NCBI GenBank assembly: GCA_024642205.1
Contig: JAHEBQ010000021.1
Location: 39,739 to 96,692 of the forward strand
From: Planctomycetaceae bacterium
GTDB taxonomy: Bacteria > Planctomycetota > Planctomycetia > Pirellulales > Pirellulaceae
DNA: 56,954 bases
Direction: 5' to 3'
Made by a program: the position numbers and the translations under genes. Positions 8,806 to 17,194 of this stretch are shown here, piece by piece. Every line of letters begins with the position of its first letter. Position 1 is the stretch's first letter. The notes below the pieces were generated by a model. It had not been told where the DNA came from and searched no databases. It saw nothing but the letters and a program-made list of their open reading frames with translations.

Positions 8806-10227
8806 ATGAATGGCTCCCGACGGGAACTCTTGTGGAACATCGGAGGCGGACTCGGCGGTCTGGCGATTTCGCAGATGCTCGGGCGCGAAGCAATGTCCGA
8901 TGAAAATGATGCACCCAAACCCGAGTTCAATGGTGGCTTGCATCACCGAGCCAAAGTCAAGCGTGTGATCCAGTTGTTCATGACGGGCGGGGCAAGTCCG
9001 ATGGACACCTTCGATTACAAGCCGATGCTGGACAAACTTCATGGTCAGAAACTCGGGCCTGCCGACAAACCCGAAGGGTTCACCGCGCCCGCTGGCGCAA
9101 TCATGAAGAGTCCATTCGAGTTCAAACAACACGGCGAGTGCGGACGATGGGTGAGCAGCGTGTTTCCACACCAGGCCAAGGTAGTCGATGAAATGGCTTT
9201 CCTGATGGCAATGGCGTCGAAGACCAATGTCCACGGACCTGCGACCTACATGATGAACTCTGGATTTCTGTTGCCAGGATTTCCGAGCCTGGGAGCCTGG
9301 ATTTCCTATGGACTGGGAAGCCTCAGCGATGAAATGCCGACGTTCGTCGTATTACCAGATGCAAACGGCTTGCCCTACAATCAAAAAGGACCGTTCTCCG
9401 CAGGTTTTCTACCAGCCATGAATCAGGGTACGGTCATCAAGGCGGGCAACCAAAACCCGGTACCTGACCTTTTCGCAAAACAGACCTTTCCGTTCGCCAC
9501 ACGTGCGGCCGACAAGGATGGTTTCGAATTGCTGAACAAGCTGAATGCGAATCACGCTGTAGAACATCCGCATGATTCGCGAATGGATGCCCGAATTCAT
9601 TCGTACGAACTTGCCGCCCGGATGCAATTGTCTGCTCCCGATGCTTTTGATGTCTCAAAAGAAACCGAAGCGACTCACGCCGCCTATGGATTGGAGAACC
9701 CGACGACCCGGGATTTTGGACAGCGTTGCTTGCTGGCTCGCCGATTAGTCGAACGAGGGACCCGGTTTGTTCAGGTTTGGAGTGGCCAACAGGGAGCCAC
9801 AGGAAACTGGGATAATCATGCGAGTATCCCGAAGGAGTTACCCCCCATTGCCGCCTCAGTCGATCAACCGATTGCGGCGTTGCTGCGGGATTTGAAATCG
9901 CGAGGGTTGTTTGAAGACACGCTGTTGATCTGGACAACCGAATTTGGACGAACTCCGTTTGCCCAGGGCGGAGACGGTCGAGACCATAATGGTGGTTCGT
10001 TTGTTACCTGGTTGGCCGGGGCCGGGATCAAAGCAGGTGTCAGCTATGGGCAAAGCGACGAGTGGGGGTATCAGGCTGAAGTCGGGAAAACGTATTGTTA
10101 TGACTTTCACGCGACCGTTCTGCATCTCCTGGGAATCGACCACAAACGGCTGGTCTACCGCCAAAACGGAATCGATCGGCGGCTCACCGATGTGCATGGT
10201 CACGTCGTGAATGAAATTCTGGCTTGA
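8806..10227 (+). CDS. DUF1501 sulfatase-like exported protein
   Basis: A 473-residue protein. The ATG at 8806 gives the usual family N-terminus MNGSRRELLWNIGGG, with a twin-arginine-like SRRELL followed by a Gly-rich hydrophobic stretch. The body shows DUF1501 features: RVIQLFMTGGASPMDTFDYKP near the start, then TTEFGRTPFAQG, GRDHNGG and a C-terminal DFHATVLHLLGID. The family is related to the alkaline phosphatase/sulfatase superfamily. The conserved Asp/His residues suggest metal binding, but no substrate is established. It lies 8 bp after its PSCyt partner and is surely co-transcribed. Confidence 0.93.
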   Translation: MNGSRRELLWNIGGGLGGLAISQMLGREAMSDENDAPKPEFNGGLHHRAKVKRVIQLFMTGGASPMDTFDYKPMLDKLHGQKLGPADKPEGFTAPAGAIMKSPFEFKQHGECGRWVSSVFPHQAKVVDEMAFLMAMASKTNVHGPATYMMNSGFLLPGFPSLGAWISYGLGSLSDEMPTFVVLPDANGLPYNQKGPFSAGFLPAMNQGTVIKAGNQNPVPDLFAKQTFPFATRAADKDGFELLNKLNANHAVEHPHDSRMDARIHSYELAARMQLSAPDAFDVSKETEATHAAYGLENPTTRDFGQRCLLARRLVERGTRFVQVWSGQQGATGNWDNHASIPKELPPIAASVDQPIAALLRDLKSRGLFEDTLLIWTTEFGRTPFAQGGDGRDHNGGSFVTWLAGAGIKAGVSYGQSDEWGYQAEVGKTYCYDFHATVLHLLGIDHKRLVYRQNGIDRRLTDVHGHVVNEILA

Positions 10228-10246
10228 ACGGCCTGGTTTCCCGTTG

Positions 10247-10275
10247 GGGCAGGTAGACCAGGTGCCCGTTTTTTT
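10247..10275 (+). terminator. Possible intrinsic terminator after the DUF1501 gene
   Basis: GGGCA (10247-10251) pairs with TGCCC (10263-10267), and seven T residues follow (10269-10275), starting 20 bp after the DUF1501 stop codon. The stem is only 5 bp with an 11-nt loop, so strength is uncertain. Confidence 0.45.
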
Positions 10276-10324
10276 GCCGTGGGCATCTTGAAATCTGGAT
10301 CCCATCGTGGCGGGTCATCGCTGA

Positions 10325-10783
10325 TCAATGTTCACCGTGTCGCACCGTCAGTACGGGGCACGACGACTTGCGCACGACCTTCTCGGCGACGCTTCCCATC
10401 AGTGCGTGCGAAATACCCGTGCGCCCGTGAGTTCCCATCACAATCAGATCGATCCTGTTTTCTTCCGCATATCGCAAGATCTCGACGGAAGGCTGCCCTT
10501 CGCCAGTGACCCGCAATGTTTGAAGTTTTGCCTCCCAGTCGGTGTCAATCCAATCTGCCAGGGACTCGGCCACCTGTTGTTTGAGCTGTTCAATTTCACT
10601 ATCCGCACCAGGGACAGGCATTCCACGCACATACGTGCTTCCCGTGTCCTGCTCAAAAACATAAAACAGGCATAGCTCAGCATCAAATCGTTCGGCCATC
10701 GCACATGCATAGGGCGTGGCAGCTGCCGAGCCTTCACTCAGGTCGGTCGGCAAGAGTATTCGCTTCAGGTTGATTGGATACAC
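10325..10783 (-). CDS. UspA family universal stress protein
   Basis: A 152-residue single-domain Usp. It starts at GTG 10783, chosen because AAGGAG lies just upstream and the protein then begins in the usual family place (YPINLKRILLPTDLSEGS). The ATP-binding loop is intact: MGTHGRTGISHALMGS fits G-2x-G-9x-G-S. The protein is cytoplasmic, and family members bind ATP or AMP and help in stress survival. It stands alone, downstream of the first octaheme cytochrome's promoter side, convergent with the DUF1501 gene. Confidence 0.93.
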   Translation of the reverse strand: MYPINLKRILLPTDLSEGSAAATPYACAMAERFDAELCLFYVFEQDTGSTYVRGMPVPGADSEIEQLKQQVAESLADWIDTDWEAKLQTLRVTGEGQPSVEILRYAEENRIDLIVMGTHGRTGISHALMGSVAEKVVRKSSCPVLTVRHGEH

Positions 10784-10937
10784 TGTACACTCTCCTTCTG
10801 AAGTATCGAGTCGAATTGTGTTTCGCGATGTGCTTTGTCGTCGATCCTGTTTTCCGAATCGCTTCCTCCACGACAACGCCTGTCCTGCGTCTGCATTTCA
10901 GCAACCTCAGTCGAAACTGACTCCCGGAGCGAGTCGC

Positions 10938-12002
10938 TCAATTCCCGGTCGTGAGTTCCGGCTTTTCAAAACTTAAATGCTCACCATGACGCTCCCGAAC
11001 ATGGCATTGAATACAGGCAGTTGCCGGCTTCCCATCGCGAATGGAATGCCGGGCGGCGAGTTCCAATTCCGGTCCCAGTCGCGGTCCGCCAATGTACTGC
11101 TTGTTGAACAACACGTGTTCGAAACCGGAACCGTGGCAGGATTCGCAACCGACTCCAACCTGGTTGACGAGGGCTTGTGGTTCCGTTGATGCCGTATGCC
11201 ATTGCGCCGTGTCTTCTCCTTTTCGGTGACACTCCAGGCACGTTGTATTATTTTCATACTCCTGCGTCAGTTGCGACGAGAGGCCGACGTGTTTGTCGAT
11301 GCGCCAAGTCTTGTACTGCTCATAATGGCAGGAAGCGCAGGTCTTTACGCTGTAGCTCTCTGGCGTGGGTGGCTGGCTTACCGCGACGGACGTGATGGGC
11401 CAGTTGGAACCGTCGAGTGAAGTGGATTTGACCAATTGCCCATCATAATAAGGATGTGACTGGTGACTTTGGTTGTGATGGCAAACAGCACATTGGCTAT
11501 CCAGAGGGGTCTTGAGAATCGCAGCTTTTATTTCACCGAGCAGCCTTGCTTCATCCGCCGCATCAGCCAGTGTCCAGCGCTTGACCGCGTCTTCATGTCG
11601 CGCACCAGGACCATGGCACGCTTCGCAACCGACACTTTGGAACGGCAATGCCTCATCCTTCGACATGCCGGCGGCGTAACCGCCCGGTTCATCGAAAGCG
11701 GTCAGGTGACACTTGAGGCAGGATGCGTCGTTACGATATTTGCCGGGCAAATGGTCGAACGCCTGGGCGTGCCTGGTCTCCGACCAAGTCGCAGCTTGCT
11801 TGCGGTGGCAGATCACACATCGATCGGTCCCGATAAACGATTGCTCAAATGATGTGCCCGGCACGACTGCCGCCTGGGTGCCCTGGGGACCGACGGCACT
11901 TGAGGAGTCCAATGGCGCCGATCGGACAAAGGCCCCTGCCACACAATAGACCCCGATTGTTATCGCGGCTGGCAACACTCCCCTTTGAATTTTGTGCAAC
12001 AT
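10938..12002 (-). CDS. Octaheme c-type cytochrome (two fused c554-like tetraheme modules), copy A
   Basis: A 354-residue exported protein with a signal peptide and eight CxxCH sites: CVICH, CLKCH, CEACH, CAVCH, CASCH, CLECH, CESCH, CIQCH. The first four and last four repeat the same layout: an opening site followed by W and H, a second site after a KY/EY-N-x-(S/T) word, a VGCExCHG site followed by H, and a last site with a distal HxxH. This is the layout of cytochrome c554-type tetraheme domains. The ATG at 12002 is preferred; a GTG at 12020 is possible. It is a periplasmic electron carrier or reductase of unknown substrate. It follows paralogue B at 12349-13407. Confidence 0.9.
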   Translation of the reverse strand: MLHKIQRGVLPAAITIGVYCVAGAFVRSAPLDSSSAVGPQGTQAAVVPGTSFEQSFIGTDRCVICHRKQAATWSETRHAQAFDHLPGKYRNDASCLKCHLTAFDEPGGYAAGMSKDEALPFQSVGCEACHGPGARHEDAVKRWTLADAADEARLLGEIKAAILKTPLDSQCAVCHHNQSHQSHPYYDGQLVKSTSLDGSNWPITSVAVSQPPTPESYSVKTCASCHYEQYKTWRIDKHVGLSSQLTQEYENNTTCLECHRKGEDTAQWHTASTEPQALVNQVGVGCESCHGSGFEHVLFNKQYIGGPRLGPELELAARHSIRDGKPATACIQCHVRERHGEHLSFEKPELTTGN

Positions 12003-12348
12003 GGTTCGGCTCTTTTTCACGCAGTCGGCATCATGCCATCGTCAATAATGCATTGCTCATACATGGTGCAAGCGAGTCCAGATGTCCAGCAATTCTGACG
12101 TCAAATTTCCTGTTTCGGAAATCGTGTCATGCTTCCAGTGTAATTGTTGTTGACCCGTGTGGCAGAGTAACTTTCGTAATTTGGACAATTCGAACCCCCG
12201 TCCAACGGGAAAATTGCGGATATTCCTGTGGCCATGACGGATCAACCACTGCGACGCGATTCGCTTGAAAGGAAAACGAATCCGGCAGCGGCTTTCTCAG
12301 GTCAGCGAGGTTGGCAGATGGCAGCACCCACGCAGGACAACCCAAGTC
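12003..12348. other. Spacer between the two octaheme genes
   Basis: A 346-bp gap with no convincing gene. A spacer of this length suggests each cytochrome may have its own promoter. No terminator with a T-run was identified. Confidence 0.4.
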
Positions 12349-13407
12349 TCATTTAGCCTTGGCAGCTTCAGGCTTTTCATAGGCCGGATGCTCCTGATGA
12401 CCCTCGACCACATGGCATTGCAAACAGGCCGACGCGGATTTTCCTTGACGCATCAATTCCCGGGTGGCCTCTCGTATTTCGGGCGTCAAGCGGGGACCAC
12501 CAATGAACTGCTTGTTGAACAATACATGCTTCAACGCTGGACCGTGACAGGATTCACAACCTACACCAACTGACGTTGCGTCGGCATCCGGCTCCGTAGC
12601 TGCAATGAACCAATCCGATGGTTCGCCAGGCTTGCGATGGCATTTCAAACAGCTTTCATCGTTTTCATATTTGGCGGGCAGGCCCGTCGACAACCCCTTG
12701 TGCTTGTCAGTTAGCCAGGTCTTGTACTGGACGTAATGGCAGGAACCGCAAGTTTTGACGCTATAGCTGTTTGTCGCAGGATGTGGGCTCGCGCCTGCCC
12801 CTGTTTTTTCCTCGCTCACACCGTGGACCGGTGATGACCGCGGAGGCTGCCCGTCGTAAATCGGGTGTGCGCGGTGACTCTGGTTCTGGTGGCAAACGGC
12901 ACATTGGCTGTCGGTCGGCGTCTTGACGATCGCCGCTCTCATTTCCTTGAGCAACTTTTCTTCTTCCGCCGGTTCAGCCATCATCCAACGCTGGACACCT
13001 GCTGCATGAACTTCACCGGGACCGTGGCAGGATTCGCAACCCACACTCAAAAATGGCTCGGCAGCTTCGGCAGTCATACCCGGTGCATAACCACCCGGTT
13101 TTCCAAAGCCGGTCAGGTGGCATTTCAGGCAAGTCGAATCGTCGCGATACTTCTCTGGCAGTCGTTCAAATGCCTTGGAGTGATTTGTTTCTGACCAGGT
13201 CCCGGCCTGTTTACGGTGGCAAGTGACGCATTTGTCCGACCCGATGTAGGACGAAGCGGTTGAGCTTTCCTGGACAGCTGCAGGCTGGCTTTCCGGTTCG
13301 CCAGCGGTCGTTTTCTGTCCATTCGAAGTGGATTGGGATGTTACCCCTGCCAGGCAACATGCCCCCATGACAACCGGCAAAAGTCCCGCGAGGAATCTAT
13401 TCAACAT
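12349..13407 (-). CDS. Octaheme c-type cytochrome (two fused c554-like tetraheme modules), copy B
   Basis: A 352-residue paralogue of the protein encoded at 10938-12002. It has a signal peptide from the ATG at 13407 (MLNRFLAGLLPVV) and eight heme sites: CVTCH, CLKCH, CESCH, CAVCH, CGSCH, CLKCH, CESCH, CLQCH. Conserved blocks are shared with copy A: YIGSDKC, WSETNHSKAF, KCHLTGFGKPGGY, VGCESCHGPG and FNKQFIGGPRLTPE. Even the DNA just upstream resembles that of copy A: each start is preceded by a similar in-frame GTGAxAAA stretch. The pair therefore arose by duplication of a whole gene after the internal tetraheme fusion. It is a periplasmic multiheme electron carrier or oxidoreductase; the substrate cannot be told from sequence. 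Confidence 0.9.
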   Translation of the reverse strand: MLNRFLAGLLPVVMGACCLAGVTSQSTSNGQKTTAGEPESQPAAVQESSTASSYIGSDKCVTCHRKQAGTWSETNHSKAFERLPEKYRDDSTCLKCHLTGFGKPGGYAPGMTAEAAEPFLSVGCESCHGPGEVHAAGVQRWMMAEPAEEEKLLKEMRAAIVKTPTDSQCAVCHQNQSHRAHPIYDGQPPRSSPVHGVSEEKTGAGASPHPATNSYSVKTCGSCHYVQYKTWLTDKHKGLSTGLPAKYENDESCLKCHRKPGEPSDWFIAATEPDADATSVGVGCESCHGPALKHVLFNKQFIGGPRLTPEIREATRELMRQGKSASACLQCHVVEGHQEHPAYEKPEAAKAK

Positions 13408-13739
13408 GATCGGGATTTTTCTCACTCCGCAGGCACAATGCATTCGAAAAAATGTGTTGCCAGACAGGATGGAAACCAGTTTGCGATTGGCGGTCTTCAA
13501 TCAAACTCCCGCGAACAACAACCGGCAAGTTTTGCAATAGCTTTCCAGAGACAATCAATCGCGTCCTGTACGATGTTAACACTACTTCGAATTTAATTGG
13601 ATAACATCCAGGATGCAAGGATGTATCGAAGAACTGGAATATCCCTGAACGATTGTCCCTGATGCGATAACAGATCCATAATCTTTTTTTGGCATTCCAG
13701 CAGATCGGCAGGTCCTGAATTCGCCAGCTGTCATTAAAT
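13408..13739. other. Spacer between the ccm-linked operon and octaheme gene B
   Basis: A 332-bp gap with no gene seen. It includes a small inverted repeat, ACATCC at 13604-13609 with GGATGT at 13619-13624, not followed by a T-run. The promoter of octaheme gene B should be here. Confidence 0.4.
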
Positions 13740-14768
13740 TCAAGCAGCTTGCTTCCGCCCCGGTGTACGTTGTTCGTCGCGCGTCTCCGATTGTCGCCGA
13801 CGTCGATAAATCGTTCCGATCAGGCTCGCGACGATCAACCCGCATAACATCGCAAGTGCCAACCAACGGCCATGCGTTGCCAATGAGATGGGTAGTTTTC
13901 CGAGCTGAAGACGAACCACATGACCAGCTGGAAATGTTTTCCCGATCGACTCGAAAACAACCGTTCCCGGTGACTGAGTCGTGTTCCGGGACAGGTTACA
14001 TTGAACTTCGCCGGGAGAGTCCGTGTGAATCTCTATTCGCACATGTTCACTGGGCAAATCGAGCGGCCGCAGCCAGATCCGATTGCGATCCTGATTTGGT
14101 AATACGTAGGTGAACGTTAGCTCACGCTGGCCCGGAGTCCAGGGGATGTCAGTCACCAAGCGGCCATCGATGAGCGTGAACTGGCGGCCATAGAATTCTT
14201 GTTGAAATGTCGTGCGGCGAAAGTCGGAAGGGATTGAAAGCTGCAACGTGGCAGCTCGACCTCCTTCCCGCGCGGGCCGGCCGACGTAAGTCCGTGCACC
14301 AGGATTTTCGATCAACAATGTTTCAGTTACTTTCAACGCGTCGGTTTGTGGTTCAATCGTGATATCATGGCGGCGCGCCACCAAAGGACTTGGTTCAGCG
14401 ACCGTCTCATGCACCTTCAATGCAACGCGTGCATGTGGCATCAGCGAACTGAGGCTTACCCGCGGGCCCGGATAGTGAACGCCGTTCAGGTTGGCGCCCG
14501 GCATGTAAATATAATCCGCGTCTGCAGGGATTTCGTCGAACCGGTATCGGCCTTGCTCGTCCGCAGTTCCTTCCGCCGCGATCACAAACTGCCCATCCAG
14601 CTTGACCCGCAGAACGACCTCCGCTCCACCGACAGGCGCAAGGTCAAGCGTTGCATTGACGACCACTCCACTGATTGAACCGGCAACCAGCGGTTCCTGT
14701 CCGGTGGCGACGATTGGCGCCTGCAGCAACATGGCTGCCCAGGCCACCAGAATGAAAGGTAAAGTCAA
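13740..14768 (-). CDS. Membrane protein with carboxypeptidase regulatory-like domain, last gene of the ccm operon
   Basis: About 342 residues from a TTG at 14768, which has AAGGA 8 nt upstream and opens a clean signal peptide ending near ATGQE. GTG codons at 14807 and 14822 are alternatives that would overlap ccmD. Residues ~25-110 look like a carboxypeptidase-regulatory/SdrD-B-type beta sandwich (GSISGVVVNATLDLAPVGGAEV, GRYRFDEIPADADY). More extracytoplasmic beta structure follows, then one C-terminal membrane helix (~300-320) and a basic cytoplasmic tail (YRRRRQ). The domain is exposed on the periplasmic side. It has no known Ccm family match, but its tight position after ccmD suggests an accessory role in heme delivery or cytochrome assembly. 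Confidence 0.75.
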   Translation of the reverse strand: MTLPFILVAWAAMLLQAPIVATGQEPLVAGSISGVVVNATLDLAPVGGAEVVLRVKLDGQFVIAAEGTADEQGRYRFDEIPADADYIYMPGANLNGVHYPGPRVSLSSLMPHARVALKVHETVAEPSPLVARRHDITIEPQTDALKVTETLLIENPGARTYVGRPAREGGRAATLQLSIPSDFRRTTFQQEFYGRQFTLIDGRLVTDIPWTPGQRELTFTYVLPNQDRNRIWLRPLDLPSEHVRIEIHTDSPGEVQCNLSRNTTQSPGTVVFESIGKTFPAGHVVRLQLGKLPISLATHGRWLALAMLCGLIVASLIGTIYRRRRQSETRDEQRTPGRKQAA

Positions 14769-14781
14769 CAGAGCGTCCTTG

Positions 14782-14946
14782 CTAGGCAGATTTGGCGAGT
14801 GATTCACGTTGGTCCGCGTCACGTTGAATACGTTCTTGCAGCGTATGAAGTGTCCGTTGCAGGCGATGCTGACGCACTCCCAATCGCCCCACGTAAAATA
14901 CTACCGCCAACCAAACTGCAAGGTAGGCCATCATAAACGTTCCCAT
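14782..14946 (-). CDS. ccmD: CcmD-like heme exporter small membrane protein
   Basis: A 54-residue protein from the ATG at 14946, preceded by AAAGGA. It has one membrane helix (AYLAVWLAVVFYVGRLG) followed by a basic, Gln/Leu-rich cytoplasmic helix (RQHRLQRTLHTLQERI). This is the shape and size of CcmD, which helps release heme-loaded CcmE from the CcmABC complex. CcmD is poorly conserved in sequence, so the call depends on size, topology and position directly after ccmC (54 bp gap). Confidence 0.75.
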   Translation of the reverse strand: MGTFMMAYLAVWLAVVFYVGRLGVRQHRLQRTLHTLQERIQRDADQRESLAKSA

Positions 14947-15000
14947 CAATAGTCCTTTCTTCTCGGGGGCAGGTCTTCGACCTGCCATTGAACGGTTGAC

Positions 15001-15678
15001 TTAATTTTCATCGGCCTGCATCTGCAACTGCATCACAAGACTCTCGTGTTGCAATTGTGTTCTTCGGCGCACCAGCAACAGCGTCATGATCGCCGTCAAC
15101 CCAACCATACTGGCCAACAACACATATCGCATGGACGGTTCCATTGCGGGCGAAACGGGGTGGATTCCGCGAAACCACCGGGTCGCCATTACCACCAGTG
15201 GAACATCGGCAACTCCGATGATGACCAACACGGCACTTAAGCGTGCACGCTGGGGGCCATCATCCAAGCCGCTGCGCAGAATCAGATTGCCACTGTAAAA
15301 TGCCCACAGGATGAAGGAACTTACCAGCCGCGGATCCCAGGTCCACCACGTTCCCCAGGCCGCATGTGCCCACAGTGAGCCAGTCACCAGCGTCAGTGTC
15401 GAGCAGAGCCAGCCAATTTCGCAGGTCGCCATCGACCATTGATCCCACCACAAATTTCGGCTCAACAAATACGCCAATCCACAAGCTGCCATGGCGACGA
15501 ACCCCAAGAGAGCCAGCCAGGCGACCGCAATGTGCACGTACATTACGCGCTGTACATCTCCCATCGTCTGTTCGGTCGGAGCAAGGTACATCGCCACGAT
15601 CGCACCGGTTAACAAGACGGCAACCAGCGACGTCCATAAAACTGGCCGACCGCTCTTTGATGTTGTGATTATCCCCAC
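15001..15678 (-). CDS. ccmC: CcmC heme-handling protein
   Basis: A 225-residue integral membrane protein with six predicted helices. It belongs to the heme-handling protein family: the Trp-rich periplasmic motif AAWGTWWTWDPRL is intact. Candidate heme-ligand histidines are in MYVHIAVAW and in the loop GIHPVSP. CcmC holds heme and presents it for covalent attachment to CcmE. The GTG start at 15678 has a purine-rich AGAAGAAGGGA upstream. The gene lies 101 bp after ccmB and before ccmD in a standard ccmABCD order. Confidence 0.93.
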   Translation of the reverse strand: MGIITTSKSGRPVLWTSLVAVLLTGAIVAMYLAPTEQTMGDVQRVMYVHIAVAWLALLGFVAMAACGLAYLLSRNLWWDQWSMATCEIGWLCSTLTLVTGSLWAHAAWGTWWTWDPRLVSSFILWAFYSGNLILRSGLDDGPQRARLSAVLVIIGVADVPLVVMATRWFRGIHPVSPAMEPSMRYVLLASMVGLTAIMTLLLVRRRTQLQHESLVMQLQMQADEN

Positions 15679-15779
15679 CCTCGAGTTCCCTTCTTCTGAG
15701 CAGGTTCGTCCTGCCTCTATGCTAATTATCAGTTGCCTGGTTCATGGCAGGTTTAGCCCGTCGTACCGCATCACACCAT

Positions 15780-16466
15780 TCACTCTTCTACCAGGAATCC
15801 AAACAACACGATGCCCAGTGTCGTAAAAACGATCGCAAAGGCACCGAGGAATTGGACCCAACGCCACCACTGAGTCCCCACATCGCCCACCGCGACCAAT
15901 CGACTTGCCTCAGCGCCGGCCAACACCACTGGCAGAAGCAACGGTAGTACCAACAGCGATAGAATCGCACCGCGCTGGCGCAGTCCATGAGTCATGGCGC
16001 TAACCAATGTCCCTACCGCCGCCATCCCCAGGCTTCCCAACACCGCGACCAACAACATCGCCCAGGCATGCCGTAACAATGGAATATCGGCCAGAACAAC
16101 AAACAACGGCACCAGTACGCACTCCAGAGCCAACAGCGCAATGAAGTTGACCGCCAGCTTGGCGACGTAAATCAATGACGATGGGAGAGGAAAAAGTACC
16201 AATCCGTCCCAACACCCATCTTGTTGCTCGGCGGCGCCAGTCCGTTCGATCGCGACCAAACCGGCGAACAGAATAGCCAGCCACAACAGCGCTCCTGCAG
16301 CGGCTGGACGCTGTTCCGGCAACAAATCCATCTGCAGGTTGAAGACGACCGCGACGATAATGCCCAACAACAGCATTGCGGGCCAGGCTTGGCGCACCCG
16401 GTACTCGATCACCAGGTCCTTGTGAATCAACCACCAAAGCTTACTTGCCATTGCACTCCATTTCAT
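15780..16466 (-). CDS. ccmB: CcmB heme exporter ABC membrane subunit
   Basis: A 228-residue protein with about six membrane helices. The N-terminal cytoplasmic segment WWLIHKDLVIEYR and the following long helices match CcmB, the permease subunit of the CcmAB transporter that powers release of holo-CcmE. Its ATG overlaps the ccmA stop by 4 bp, so the two subunits are translationally coupled. The final helix and short acidic tail (FLVEE) are typical. Confidence 0.9.
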   Translation of the reverse strand: MKWSAMASKLWWLIHKDLVIEYRVRQAWPAMLLLGIIVAVVFNLQMDLLPEQRPAAAGALLWLAILFAGLVAIERTGAAEQQDGCWDGLVLFPLPSSLIYVAKLAVNFIALLALECVLVPLFVVLADIPLLRHAWAMLLVAVLGSLGMAAVGTLVSAMTHGLRQRGAILSLLVLPLLLPVVLAGAEASRLVAVGDVGTQWWRWVQFLGAFAIVFTTLGIVLFGFLVEE

Positions 16467-17164
16467 GCTGCGTGCCGATGCCTGTTTTCTTCCATCGATT
16501 GATCCGCCACAACGGGATGACCAGTCAAAAATCCGCCGCTCAGCGTTAATGTTCGATCCGCTATCTGCCCCGTTTGTTGCTCGTCATGGGTCGAAAAACA
16601 AAGTGTTCTGCCCTGTTCCCGTCGTTCGTGCAACAACCTGGCCAGCCAATCACGGCTCGACCTGTCGAGACCGGAAAATGGTTCGTCAAGCAACAAGATG
16701 GGAGGGTCATGAATCAAAGCTCTGGCCAGGGCCAATCGCTGTCCCATCCCCCGGGATATCTGTCCAACCTGTCGATCAGCCAGGGAAACCAAACCGATTT
16801 GTTTCAGCAACTGTTCAGCGCGCTCCCCCGGATCGGCCACCGAGAATAACCGCGCCGCAAAAACGAGGTTTTCACGGAGCGTCAGATGCGCGTACAAGCG
16901 ACTTTCGTGGGAAACCATTCCAATCAGCCGCCGTTGTGCCGGATCGGCTGCGGCAGGCCGACCGAACCAATAGACTTTTCCCGACGTGGGACGCGCAATG
17001 GCCGACAGGCAGCGCAGTAGTGTCGTTTTGCCAGTACCGTTGCTGCCAGTCAACGCGACACATTCACCTTCGGCAATCTCCAAGTCGATTTCACGCAGTA
17101 CCCTTCGGTCGCCGATTCGTTTCGACAGCCGTTGGGCCTGTATCGCACTCTTTTGATTCGTCAT
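16463..17164 (-). CDS. ccmA: CcmA heme exporter ABC ATPase subunit
   Basis: A 233-residue ABC ATPase. Walker A is GSNGTGKTT (~residue 40), the signature region is ISRGMGQRLALARAL, and Walker B is ILLLDEPFSGLD, followed by a switch His in STHDEQQ. All catalytic elements are present, so it should hydrolyse ATP. With CcmB it forms the complex that recycles CcmE. The gene begins 30 bp after ccmF. Its product could be mistaken for a generic ABC ATPase, but the operon context makes CcmA the clear call. Confidence 0.93.
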   Translation of the reverse strand: MTNQKSAIQAQRLSKRIGDRRVLREIDLEIAEGECVALTGSNGTGKTTLLRCLSAIARPTSGKVYWFGRPAAADPAQRRLIGMVSHESRLYAHLTLRENLVFAARLFSVADPGERAEQLLKQIGLVSLADRQVGQISRGMGQRLALARALIHDPPILLLDEPFSGLDRSSRDWLARLLHERREQGRTLCFSTHDEQQTGQIADRTLTLSGGFLTGHPVVADQSMEENRHRHAA

Positions 17165-17194
17165 GTTTGGTTTGCGAAGATGGTTGGTTAAATG

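Noticed and set aside
10247..10275. Terminator serving the UspA gene in the reverse direction
   Set aside because: The T-run follows the stem only on the plus strand, so it would serve the DUF1501 gene.
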